Notes under the pieces: model-generated | The model's database searches: none | What the model was told of the DNA's origin: nothing | Seen by the model: only the letters and a program-made list of their open reading frames with translations | In this document: piece after piece, positions 7,577 to 16,400 of the stretch | Layout: each line of letters begins with the position of its first letter | Position numbering within the stretch: the first letter of the stretch is position 1 | Virus record (IMG/VR): IMGVR_UViG_3300030104_001163 | Span: 1-25,499 of that record | From: a virus | Direction: 5' to 3' (one strand) | Length of the DNA: 25,499 nt | Made by a program: the position numbers and the translations under genes

Positions 7577-7816
7577 ATGATGGGCGAGATATCACCAGTA
7601 ATTTTTTGGAACGTAGTACTAACGCTGGTGATCGCACCTGCTATATGGATGTTCAGAAACCTCATGGCAGAGGTTAAGAGAATAGATATACTTCTGAATA
7701 GGACTAGAGAAGATTATTCTACTAAGCAAGAGCTAAGAGAAGACATGAGAATGGTTACAGAAGCTCTCCATAGGTTAGAGGATAAGTTAGATAAAGTATT
7801 AGAGAGAGGAAAGTAA
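7577..7816 (+). CDS. Small membrane protein with coiled coil, holin-like
   Basis: A 79-aa protein with one hydrophobic segment near the N-terminus (about residues 8-26, within VIFWNVVLTLVIAPAIWMF) followed by a long charged helix (about 28-77) with heptad character ending in LEDKLDKVLERGK. This one-membrane-segment, cytoplasmic-coil layout is typical of small phage lysis-associated proteins such as class III-like holins, but also of membrane anchors. AAGGAG sits six bases before the ATG. It begins 10 nt after the upstream gene and ends one base before the next ATG, so it belongs to the same transcript. A second holin-like protein is encoded at 18343, so one of the two may be an antiholin or have another role. 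Confidence 0.5.
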   Translation: MMGEISPVIFWNVVLTLVIAPAIWMFRNLMAEVKRIDILLNRTREDYSTKQELREDMRMVTEALHRLEDKLDKVLERGK

Positions 7817-7817
7817 A

Positions 7818-9146
7818 ATGCCTATTACACCAAATTTACAAGATGCATTATTAGGGTACATATCAGGTAGAAATGCTGATGTTGGTAATAGTGCAAGAGC
7901 GCAAGCAGCTGCTACAGGGTTTGCAAATAATACTCCAGAATATATAAATGCATTTAGAAATGCAGTAATAGATCACGCTATGGCTAATGGTTTAGCAGAA
8001 AATAGACCGGGTGCAGAACAATTAGTAAACGTAGTTACAAATGAACGTAATCAAGGTTTTAATCCTGTAACTGGCCTATCTTTTGACCCTAATTTTCATT
8101 TTGATACAGTAGATGGCCCTGTTTATCCTAATAGACCACCTGAAGACGGTGGAAGTGATAATGCCAGTGGTGGTGGAATGATGTCAGGGCCAGTTGGATT
8201 AGAAGCAGGAGCATTAAATCCTGTAACTAGTTTAATTGGTACTCCAGGAACAGGACAAACAGGACCGCAAGCAACTCTTATGGGTCAAACAGCAGGATTA
8301 GCTACAGGTCAACAAGGTATAAGGGATATAGTAACTCCTTTAGGAGAACAAGTAACTGCATTAGATACAAAAGTAACTCCTTTAGCATCAGATATAGGTA
8401 CTGTTAAAACAGATGTTGGTGGAATTAAAACAGATGTTGGTACTGTTAAAGCAGGTGTAGGTGATGTTCAATCAGCAATAGGTACACCTGCTGAAGGACA
8501 AACATTACTTGGTGGACAGCAAGGTATTATGTCAGGTATTGGAACTGCTGGTACAGGACAAACAGATTTATTTAAAGGTCAAGCAGATCTAACAGCAGGG
8601 CAGACAGGCATTCAATCTGCTATAGGAACTGCTGATCCTGAAATAGAACAACCTGCTACGTTATTTGAAGGACAAGCAGGATTGGCTGCAAATCAATCAG
8701 GTTTAATGTCAGGTCAAAAAGGAATAACTAGAGATTTAACAACAGAAATAGGTGATGTATCTTCTGCATTAGGTAATCAATTAGGAGCTTTCCGTACTGC
8801 TGCTGAAAATTATCAACGTGGTGCTACAACTCAACGTGGTGATATTCAAGGTACACAAAGAGCAAATCAAGCTAATATGTTGTCACAAATACAAGGTGTA
8901 GGTCAACCAATAAATAGGCAAGCAGAAGCATTGGCAAATCAAAGACAGCAAGAAGCTGCTTCCTTTGCTGCATCTCAAGCTCCTTTACAGCAACAAATTG
9001 CTACGTTAACCGCGAACAACGCTAATCAGGCTGCTAATAATCAGCCGATAGGTCCATTGGGTCCAATGGCAGCTGACCCAAGAGATGCTTTAATTCAACA
9101 ATTACTTACCAGAAATGCATCTCTGATGAATAACAGGCCAGTTTAA
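7818..9146 (+). CDS. Repetitive Gly/Gln-rich putative internal virion protein
   Basis: A 442-aa protein. The N-terminal ~100 residues look globular and helical. The middle is low-complexity and repetitive: units such as GTPGTGQTG, LMGQTAGLATGQQGI, LLGGQQGIMSGIG and LFEGQAGLAANQSGLMSGQ recur from about residue 135 to 310. A regular seven-residue repeat (IGTVKTDVGGIKTDVGTVKA, about 194-213) predicts a coiled coil or a trimeric shaft. The C-terminal third is Gln/Asn-rich and helical. There is no signal peptide and no enzyme motif. Neighbouring genes look like ejection or core proteins, so an internal or tail-associated virion role is the best guess. It starts one base after the upstream stop, with GAGAGGAAAG as ribosome-binding site. 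Confidence 0.5.
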   Translation: MPITPNLQDALLGYISGRNADVGNSARAQAAATGFANNTPEYINAFRNAVIDHAMANGLAENRPGAEQLVNVVTNERNQGFNPVTGLSFDPNFHFDTVDGPVYPNRPPEDGGSDNASGGGMMSGPVGLEAGALNPVTSLIGTPGTGQTGPQATLMGQTAGLATGQQGIRDIVTPLGEQVTALDTKVTPLASDIGTVKTDVGGIKTDVGTVKAGVGDVQSAIGTPAEGQTLLGGQQGIMSGIGTAGTGQTDLFKGQADLTAGQTGIQSAIGTADPEIEQPATLFEGQAGLAANQSGLMSGQKGITRDLTTEIGDVSSALGNQLGAFRTAAENYQRGATTQRGDIQGTQRANQANMLSQIQGVGQPINRQAEALANQRQQEAASFAASQAPLQQQIATLTANNANQAANNQPIGPLGPMAADPRDALIQQLLTRNASLMNNRPV

Positions 9147-9158
9147 TAGGAGTTTATA

Positions 9159-11081
9159 ATGGCAGATCCAAGAGCAGGTGATACTAGACCTAACCCAAAT
9201 ACAGGAATACTTGAGTATTTTGATCCTAATTTAGGATCAGCAGGAGAGTTTACTACTATTCCTCAGAATAGACTTGATGAGTTTTCAGGATCAATTGAAA
9301 ACACTCTTGGTAGTATTCCAACTAATTATGCTGGTTTTGCACCTGCACCTGAAGGGCAACAAGCAACTATTGATCCTAATACAGGTCTTAAAGTATTCAC
9401 TCCTATTCCAATAGATCCTGCAACTTTATCTAGTGAAGACTTACAAAGAGCAAGTAACATTGCTGCTTTAGAAAATTTTATTGATCCTGCTACAGGGCAA
9501 ATTAGAGATGAGTTTACTGGTGGTGGTTTACCTAATATAGATGAGATACGTGACCAAGATCCTGCAACTTTTACACAAACAATAGAAGCACTTAAAAATA
9601 GAGAAAGAGGTAGACTAACAGGATTTAAAGGTGAGTTTACTGATTTATCTGGTGGAGAAGCATTAGAAGCATTTCAAAGTGCAGTAGGAACTAGAGCAGG
9701 TTTTGTAGATCCTTATGGTCAAAAAACTCAAATAGGTATGCAAGAAGACTTATTTAAGAATCCTCAGTCAGCTATGATACAGGGTACTTTTGATGAACAA
9801 AAATATCTTAAAGATTTTCCTGATGTTGCGGCGGCTGTTGCTGCAGGAACTATTACATCAGGTAAGGAACACTTTGATAAATTTGGCAATAAAGAACTAA
9901 GAGATGCATATTATAAGGGTGGTACTGTATTAGATTTAGAAGAGATACAAACTAAACCTGATGAGTTTTTAGATTCTGCACAATATGATTTAGATCCTAC
10001 TACAGGACAATTTGATGCAGCTACAGGTACTACAGCAGATGTACCAATGCCTACTAAGACAGATGAACAAAGTTTTACTGCTGATAAAAGTTTTGCTGAC
10101 GTTCAAAAAGAAAATATGGTTGCAGCAAAGCAACAAGGACTAACAGATATTGTTACAGCACAAACAGGAACAGTAGATAAACAAGCTACCGTACAAGGTC
10201 AATTAGAAGGTTTGATGGCTCAGTTTGAAGGTGGTAAGGTTCCAGCATTTGCTGCTGGTGCTATTCGATTAGCTGAACAAAGATTGGCTGCTAGAGGTAT
10301 GGGTGCATCTAGTATGGCTGGGGCTGCTATCGTACAGGCTGCAATGGAAGCTTCTACACCTATAGCTGCTGCTGATGCACAAACATATCGTAGTATGCAG
10401 GAGTTAAATTTAAATAACCAACAACAAGCAGAAGTTCTTAATGCTCAGATGACTATGCAGTTAGACCTAGCTAATCTTAATAATGAACAACAAGCTAGAG
10501 TTACTAATACATCTAATAGGGTCCAAGCATTGTTTAGAGATCAAGCAGCTACAAATTCAGCTAAACAATTTAATGCATCAAGTGAACAACAGAATGACCA
10601 GTTCTTTGCATCGTTATTTAATAACGCAAATCAGTTTAAAGCTGCTCAATCAAATGCTATGGAACAATTTAATGCTGGTCAAGAAAATGCTGTAGATCAG
10701 TTCAACGCTAGTCTACAAAACACTAGAGAACAGTTTAACGCAAAGAATGCAATCTTAATAGATCAGGCAAATGCAGTATATAAACGTAACGTAAATACAG
10801 CTAATACTGCTTTAAGAAATGCAGAGAATGAATTTAATGTTCGTAATTTATTTAATATAAGTCAAACTGCTCTTAATAATCTTTTGCAAGAAGATAGAGA
10901 TAAAGTTAATTTTGCAAGAGTTAATTCGTTAAACGATACCGCCTTTAAAAACCAACTGGCTTTAACTTCTTTTTCCTTTGATAGAAATTTACAAGTATCA
11001 AAAGAAATTGCAAGAGGAGCGCAAAGAACAAGAATTGTAAATACAGTTGTAGGTGGGATTGTAGATAAGGTATTTAGTTAA
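9159..11081 (+). CDS. Putative internal virion protein with QFNA-type repeats
   Basis: A 640-aa protein. Around residues 205-250 it has a YL-x(3)-PDV ... GKEHFDKFG unit, matching a short helical repeat (YLxxxPDVxxA...HYxxxGxxEGR) found in many secreted and structural proteins. Residues about 345-415 are Ala-rich, Met-containing amphipathic helices (RLAARGMGASSMAGAAIVQA). Residues about 465-535 carry at least six Gln-Phe units about 10-14 residues apart (QFNASS, QFFASL, QFKAAQ, QFNAGQ, QFNASL, QFNAKN), which would form a regular long helix. There is no signal peptide. Proteins with this composition in podovirus-like phages are usually ejected or internal core proteins; that is inferred from composition and context only. 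AGGAG precedes the ATG. Confidence 0.5.
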   Translation: MADPRAGDTRPNPNTGILEYFDPNLGSAGEFTTIPQNRLDEFSGSIENTLGSIPTNYAGFAPAPEGQQATIDPNTGLKVFTPIPIDPATLSSEDLQRASNIAALENFIDPATGQIRDEFTGGGLPNIDEIRDQDPATFTQTIEALKNRERGRLTGFKGEFTDLSGGEALEAFQSAVGTRAGFVDPYGQKTQIGMQEDLFKNPQSAMIQGTFDEQKYLKDFPDVAAAVAAGTITSGKEHFDKFGNKELRDAYYKGGTVLDLEEIQTKPDEFLDSAQYDLDPTTGQFDAATGTTADVPMPTKTDEQSFTADKSFADVQKENMVAAKQQGLTDIVTAQTGTVDKQATVQGQLEGLMAQFEGGKVPAFAAGAIRLAEQRLAARGMGASSMAGAAIVQAAMEASTPIAAADAQTYRSMQELNLNNQQQAEVLNAQMTMQLDLANLNNEQQARVTNTSNRVQALFRDQAATNSAKQFNASSEQQNDQFFASLFNNANQFKAAQSNAMEQFNAGQENAVDQFNASLQNTREQFNAKNAILIDQANAVYKRNVNTANTALRNAENEFNVRNLFNISQTALNNLLQEDRDKVNFARVNSLNDTAFKNQLALTSFSFDRNLQVSKEIARGAQRTRIVNTVVGGIVDKVFS

Positions 11082-11092
11082 GGAGATAGATA

Positions 11093-11362
11093 ATGATACC
11101 AGCAATAGGAAAAGCTGTATTAGGTAAAATAGCTATGAGTGTATTTGATAAAAGAAAAAAAAGTGGTGGTTCAGCTTTTGCTCAAATGAAAACACCTAAA
11201 GTTTCTGTAGTATCTGGTGTTAGAAACATATCAAGTGGAGCAAAATCAAGACCTGTAAGAGCATCTGGATCAACCATATCTAAAAACAAAGGATTAATTG
11301 GTAATATAGCAGGTAAAGGTTCTATTAGAATGAAAGCAGCATCAGGTCTAACCAGACTATAA
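11093..11362 (+). CDS. Small basic hypothetical protein
   Basis: An 89-aa, strongly basic protein (many Lys and Arg, few acidic residues) rich in Gly and Ser, starting after AAGGAGATAGATA. The N-terminal 20 residues (IPAIGKAVLGKIAMSVF) form an amphipathic or weakly hydrophobic helix, and the rest is low-complexity (KSGGSAF, GAKSRPVRASGS, GNIAGKGSIRMKAASG). It lies between putative internal virion proteins and just before a very acidic protein, so the two could pair by charge or it could contact packaged DNA. No family is recognised and both ideas are inference. Confidence 0.5.
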   Translation: MIPAIGKAVLGKIAMSVFDKRKKSGGSAFAQMKTPKVSVVSGVRNISSGAKSRPVRASGSTISKNKGLIGNIAGKGSIRMKAASGLTRL

Positions 11363-11376
11363 TAAAGGAAAATAAC

Positions 11377-11955
11377 ATGGCAATGGAAATGGAAGAAGAT
11401 ATCGCAGTAGAAGAAACTTCAGAAATAGAAGAGGATACTATGAGTATGTTTGATGGGCCTATACCTGGAGCTTCTTTAACAGAAGAACTGGGTACAGAGG
11501 CACATGAAAGACCACCAGTATTTACTGATCCTGATGAAGCATATGAGTTTGTAATGAATAAGATTCAATCACCAGATGCTTTTGAAAGGATTATGATATC
11601 TGCTAAATTAGATATACCAGTTGAATTAACTGTTAGGGCTATCGTATTCTCTGGTTGGGCTTTGGGTCAGTACACACATGAAATTATGATATTAATATTT
11701 GGTCCTGTATTTGATGCCGTGTTAGATCTATTAGATGAACAAGATATAAAATATATTGCTTTAGCAGAAAGAGCAGAAGATGAACAACTAGAAGAAGCTA
11801 TGCAAGAATTAGAAAGATATGAAGAATTTAAATCGGATACGAATGTGGATTCTGGAGAAGCTGAGGAAGAAACCGAAATAGAGCCAGAGGAAGAATCTGA
11901 AGAAGAACCTGAAGTAGAAGTTCCTAATACAGGTTTAATGGGTAGGAGAGAATAA
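11377..11955 (+). CDS. Acidic protein with hydrophobic helical core
   Basis: A 192-aa protein with acidic ends and a non-acidic centre. Residues 1-30 and about 128-185 are rich in Glu and Asp (long EE runs, for example EPEEESEEEPEVEVP). Residues about 50-120 contain a conserved-looking core (DEAYEFVMNKIQSPDAFERI) and two hydrophobic helices (ELTVRAIVFSGWALG and IMILIFGPVFDAVLDLL) that could insert into a membrane or pack in a virion assembly. The tail ends GLMGRRE. The last codon overlaps the next gene as TAATG. The acidic tails could act as a DNA mimic or a chaperone for the basic 89-aa neighbour; nothing in the sequence proves this. Confidence 0.5.
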   Translation: MAMEMEEDIAVEETSEIEEDTMSMFDGPIPGASLTEELGTEAHERPPVFTDPDEAYEFVMNKIQSPDAFERIMISAKLDIPVELTVRAIVFSGWALGQYTHEIMILIFGPVFDAVLDLLDEQDIKYIALAERAEDEQLEEAMQELERYEEFKSDTNVDSGEAEEETEIEPEEESEEEPEVEVPNTGLMGRRE

Positions 11956-13490
11956 TGGCAGAAATAAGAGAACAAAAACCACAAGGTATGATGAGTAAGC
12001 AAGAAGAGTCTGAAGATACTGGTTTTATTGCTCGTATGATACCTGATAAAAATGAAAGAAGGGCTACAGGTAGACTTATTGGTGATGCTTTAACTAGTCT
12101 TTCTACTATGTTTGGGTCTACTGCCACTCAATTAGGAGCTATGAGAGAAGAAGAAGAAATTTCTGATGAAAGACAGGCTTTAGCTGTACAAGCAGCAGAA
12201 AATAGAATTGCAGTTGTAGGGGCAGAAAATAAAAAAAGAGCAAACGAATTAGAAAAAATTCGTGATAGAAAAAAAATAGCAGAAGACAATGCAGCTATAT
12301 TATTTAGCCAACCTATGTTTAAAATGGCAATACGTAAGTATGTTGAAACAACAGGTAGTACACCAGATTTATCTGAGGCTAAAATTAATCTAGGTAGAAA
12401 ATGGGCAAAAATTGCTGCTATAGAAGGAAAAGATACTGCTACTGCAAGTATAGTTAATGAAATATATAACGCAAGAAAAAATCCTAAAATAGGGCTATTT
12501 GATCAATACAAAGTTCCTTTTACAAAAACAGTAAAAACTACACTTGATCAACAAACTGATCAAGCATTAGGTCAACCTAAATCTATTGCTGAAAGTATAG
12601 TTGCTAGAAAACCAGAAAATATTCCTGGTCAAATAGCTAGTAAAGTAACATTAAATCCAAAAGAAAGAATAAGTGAAATACCTGGAACAGGTAAAACATT
12701 TCCAGTACTAGATGGATCAGGTGCGTTACGATTAGAAAGAGCCGTACAAGGTTTAATAGCATCTAATAGAGGATTAAAGTTAGTTTATCCTGAAGGAGAT
12801 TTTTCAACGACTGCAAAAATAGAGTCAGAAGGTACGACAGGTAGTAAAAACGATATTAGTTTTGGAACTAAAGCTATGGAATTAGCACGTTCTATGATTA
12901 ATTCTGGATATAGTGAAACAGATGCAGATATACTGTACAGAGATGTTACATTAATTTTACAAAATGCTGCACCCAGAAATGAAGAAAGTGATACAGAACA
13001 AAAAGATTTTGAAAAAAGAGTAGATCAAATTAAACTTGAGTTATCAAAAATAGATAACAGATTTGAAAGAAAAGAAAAGATAGAACAATTAAAGAAAGGT
13101 GAAGGGCTACCTAAGAAAACAAAACCTGTTGTAAATAATAATACTATAGTTCGTACTGCAATAGGTACAACATCAGAAGATCCTGTAGGATCAATTTTAT
13201 ATAAAATACATGAATCTAATCCAAATATAAAACAAATAGATGATACTAATTATATTATAACTGTAACAAAAGATACAGGTAATTATCCAGTAGGAACTGT
13301 TTTAAATGTAAAAGTTAAAGATGGTGAAGTGTTAAGTATCGTTGATACAAAACAAAAAACAGATGCAATACCAACAACTTATGAAGAGTGGAAAGCTTTA
13401 CCAGAAGGTGAAGCTAAAAGAAAGTTTGCTAAAGCATTTCGTGTTGAAGCAATACGTGAAGAAGCGATAAAACTAAAGGATAAAAAGTAA
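11955..13490 (+). CDS. Putative internal virion/ejection protein
   Basis: A 511-aa hydrophilic protein. The N-terminal half is strongly helical and coiled-coil-like (about residues 65-110: EEEEISDERQALAVQAAENR followed by KKRANELEKIRDRKK). The centre (200-330) is mixed, and residues about 410-470 form a small beta-rich segment (DTNYIITVTKDTGNYPVG, then VLNVKVKDGEVLSIVD). The C-terminus is again a basic helix. No catalytic motif is seen and no lytic transglycosylase signature is present. It overlaps its neighbours by one base on both sides (TAATG), so it is tightly coupled to the giant 1617-aa protein. That pairing is what T7-like phages show for their core proteins, but I see no direct sequence match to T7 gp15 or gp16. 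Confidence 0.5.
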   Translation: MAEIREQKPQGMMSKQEESEDTGFIARMIPDKNERRATGRLIGDALTSLSTMFGSTATQLGAMREEEEISDERQALAVQAAENRIAVVGAENKKRANELEKIRDRKKIAEDNAAILFSQPMFKMAIRKYVETTGSTPDLSEAKINLGRKWAKIAAIEGKDTATASIVNEIYNARKNPKIGLFDQYKVPFTKTVKTTLDQQTDQALGQPKSIAESIVARKPENIPGQIASKVTLNPKERISEIPGTGKTFPVLDGSGALRLERAVQGLIASNRGLKLVYPEGDFSTTAKIESEGTTGSKNDISFGTKAMELARSMINSGYSETDADILYRDVTLILQNAAPRNEESDTEQKDFEKRVDQIKLELSKIDNRFERKEKIEQLKKGEGLPKKTKPVVNNNTIVRTAIGTTSEDPVGSILYKIHESNPNIKQIDDTNYIITVTKDTGNYPVGTVLNVKVKDGEVLSIVDTKQKTDAIPTTYEEWKALPEGEAKRKFAKAFRVEAIREEAIKLKDKK

Positions 13491-16400
13491 TGTCAAAAGA
13501 GAAATTGACAACTGAAGAATTTCTTAAAAATGATGATTACGCTAAAGCTTTGTCTAAATATGCTGCAAGACAAGGTAAAGAATTTGGCAGTAGAGAACAA
13601 GCTTTAGAAAATTTCTTAGGTGACTACAGAGGTGTACAGTCGAATACAGGTCTTGCTGTAATGTTTGCTAATGACGTAACTAATATTAGAGATGATGAAG
13701 AAAGATTAGAGTTAGGTCGATTATATAAAGCTGTAGATGAAGATCTAGAAGATTTTGCTGGTCAACAAAGCGGAATAGCAACAACGGCAGAATATATTGG
13801 TAAGGGTATATTAGATCCACTAAACATTTTAGGTTTTGGTGTAGGATCTATTGTGGGTAGATCAATAGGTAAAGTAGCATTAAATAGAATTATAAGTAAT
13901 GCGTTTAAAGGTAATATATCAAAAGAAATATCTAAAGGTGCTTTGAAAAAAACTGTTGGTTTAGGTGCAGGTATTGGAGGAGTTGAAGGTGTAGGTCAAG
14001 GATTATCTATAGAGAATGTAAAAGGTGAAGGTAAATTAGGTTATCAGGATGAAATGGGTCTTGGTAATGTTGCTTTGATGGGTGGTATAGGTGCAGTAAC
14101 TGGTGGTGTGTTTGGTGGTTTAGGTGGTAGATCGGCTGCAAAACAACTAACAAAAGCAGGAGAGGTAATCCAAAAACGAGTAAAAACTATAGAAAATACA
14201 GCCCAAGGAAAGGTTGCTAGATCAGCTAATATACAAAATTTTGTTAATAAACAAAAAGGTAATTTTGATCCTTTAAGTGTTGTGGGAACATACGTTAGAC
14301 CTACTAATAAAAAACAAAAACTAATAGATGAGCCTGAAAATTATGGTGAGTTTGGTCTTATTAAAGGTATTGTAGATGGTAAGGCAGAAGTAGAGTTTTT
14401 ACCTACTACTTTTGGTCAAACAAAAAATCCAAAAACAGGATTGTTTGATGAAAGAAAAACAACATTAGTAGAATTTAATAAAATTAAAGGTGTGAGTGAA
14501 GCAAATAAAAGAGCATACCAGAAAAAATTTGTAGATAATTATGGTTTGTTTTTTAGTAAAGCTGACATTGAAAAAGGAAAAGAACTACTTAGAACAAATT
14601 CTAATATATCTATTCCTGAATTAGATACTATTTTTGAAGTAGGTTTAAAACAAGAAGACTTTGAAAACGTATCATCTCTTGTTTTTGATACAGCTCAAAA
14701 CTTTTTAAAAAATACTAAGATTGATCCAAATACTGCTTCAACAATAAGAGTAATTATGGATGATCCTATGAAAAGGATTTCTGAAAAGTTTGGTGAATTA
14801 ATACGTCTTGGAAATAAAGATAGAAATCTTTTAAGTAGTAGTATAGCAAATAATTTAGTTAGGTATAATCTAACACAAGAACAATTTTCTCATGCACTTT
14901 TAGCAGACATAAGTATAAGTATGACTAAAGGTTCACAAATGTCTAGTATTAAAAAACTAGTAGATACCAACAATCGTATTGGTAACAAACTAGAACAAAT
15001 GAGAAAAAATTTAACACCTTCTCAAGCAAAAGTCTTTGAAGCAGTAAAAGTGCAAAGAGAAGCAGAAAGAGCTATGGCAAAAAAATTTGGTATTTTTGTT
15101 GACATATGGAGATCTTTTTTAGTTACACAACCTGCTACAACATTTCGTAACGTGTTTGGTTCTGCATTACGAGTACCAGGTGAAACATTAGATATTAGTT
15201 TACAAAGTAGTAAATTTTTTACACAGTTTGAATCTAAAGCATTAGGTATGGATATACCAGAGCCAGATTTAAAAAATGAAAGTCTTTTACTAAGTAAAAA
15301 TTTACTTAATCCCTTAGAGCAAATTGAATTAGCAACTATTATCGCTAAAGAGTTTCCTGAAGCTAAACGTAAAGTGTTTGATGTTTTTGATGATTACTTT
15401 GCTGTTACTTTAGGAGATGATAGCAAGGCAGGTGGGTTTCTAAAGAAACTTAGTTTTGCATCTAAATTAGCTAACGTAGCTAACAGAGCGCAAGATAGAG
15501 CAATTAAATCTGCTGGTTTAATGACAGAGTTAGACAATCAAGTTAAAACTGCTATTCGTAGAGGTGAGATTACAGATCCAAAAGTAAAAGGTATTATTGA
15601 TTTAATTGAACAAAATAAATTAAATTTAGTAAACGATGAGATGCTATCTAAATCATTACAGTTTGCATATAAATTAACCTATCAATCACGTAATGCTGGT
15701 GATGAAGTACTTGGTGTAGGCGGTTTAATAAATATTGCACAAAACACTCTTAACAGAATTGCAATAGCAAAATTAGGTGTACCTTTTCCTAACTTCCTTA
15801 TTAATGGTTTTGTGTATACGTTAAATAGAGGTATGGGTGGTGGTGCATTAAAAATGCTTTATAAAGGCGCACAAACTATTGGGTCTTCAAAACAAGTAGC
15901 TAAAAATGAAAGAGAAAAAATAAATGATCTTACAGGAAAAATAAATGCTGCTGTAAAAAAAGGTATTAAAAGCCAAAAACAAAAAAATGATGTAGCTACT
16001 ATGAGAAAAGAAGTATCAGCCTTAGAAGCTAAGGCAGGTAAGCGATTAAAAAATGTAGAACAATTTAGAAAAGGTTTTGTTGAGAGTGCTGAAGGTGCAG
16101 CTTTAATATTTGCAGGATATGGTATAAGAGAAACAATGGGTGGTGCTAGATATGATGAACTAAAAATTGGTAATACTACTATTGATGTAGGGCCATTGTT
16201 TCCTTTAACACCATTTTTATGGTGGGGTGAAGTAATAAGAAGAAAACTTAATGATGAACCTATAGATGGAAAAATTATATCAGAAGGAGTGCAAGCTTTA
16301 TCTGGACTTCAAGCAGATAGAGCAGGTCCATTTGCTAAATTTCTTGGGGGAACTTACCAATTTCTTAGAGATTTAAATACTGAAGATCCATTAGCAGCTA

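Noticed and set aside
10483-10695. Overlapping + strand 70-aa ORF inside the 640-aa gene
   Set aside because: It is an out-of-frame shadow of the QFNA repeats (Leu/Asn/Gln low complexity) with no ribosome-binding site.
11667-12127. Minus-strand ORFs under the acidic and 511-aa genes
   Set aside because: They are complements of Glu/Ser-rich coding sequence, give low-complexity Ser-rich products and have no operon context or ribosome-binding site.
13490-14200. Lytic transglycosylase or lysozyme domain at the N-terminus of the giant protein, as in T7 gp16
   Set aside because: I found no catalytic Glu-Ser or GxxGxxQ-type motif there; the region is helical and then Gly-rich hydrophobic.
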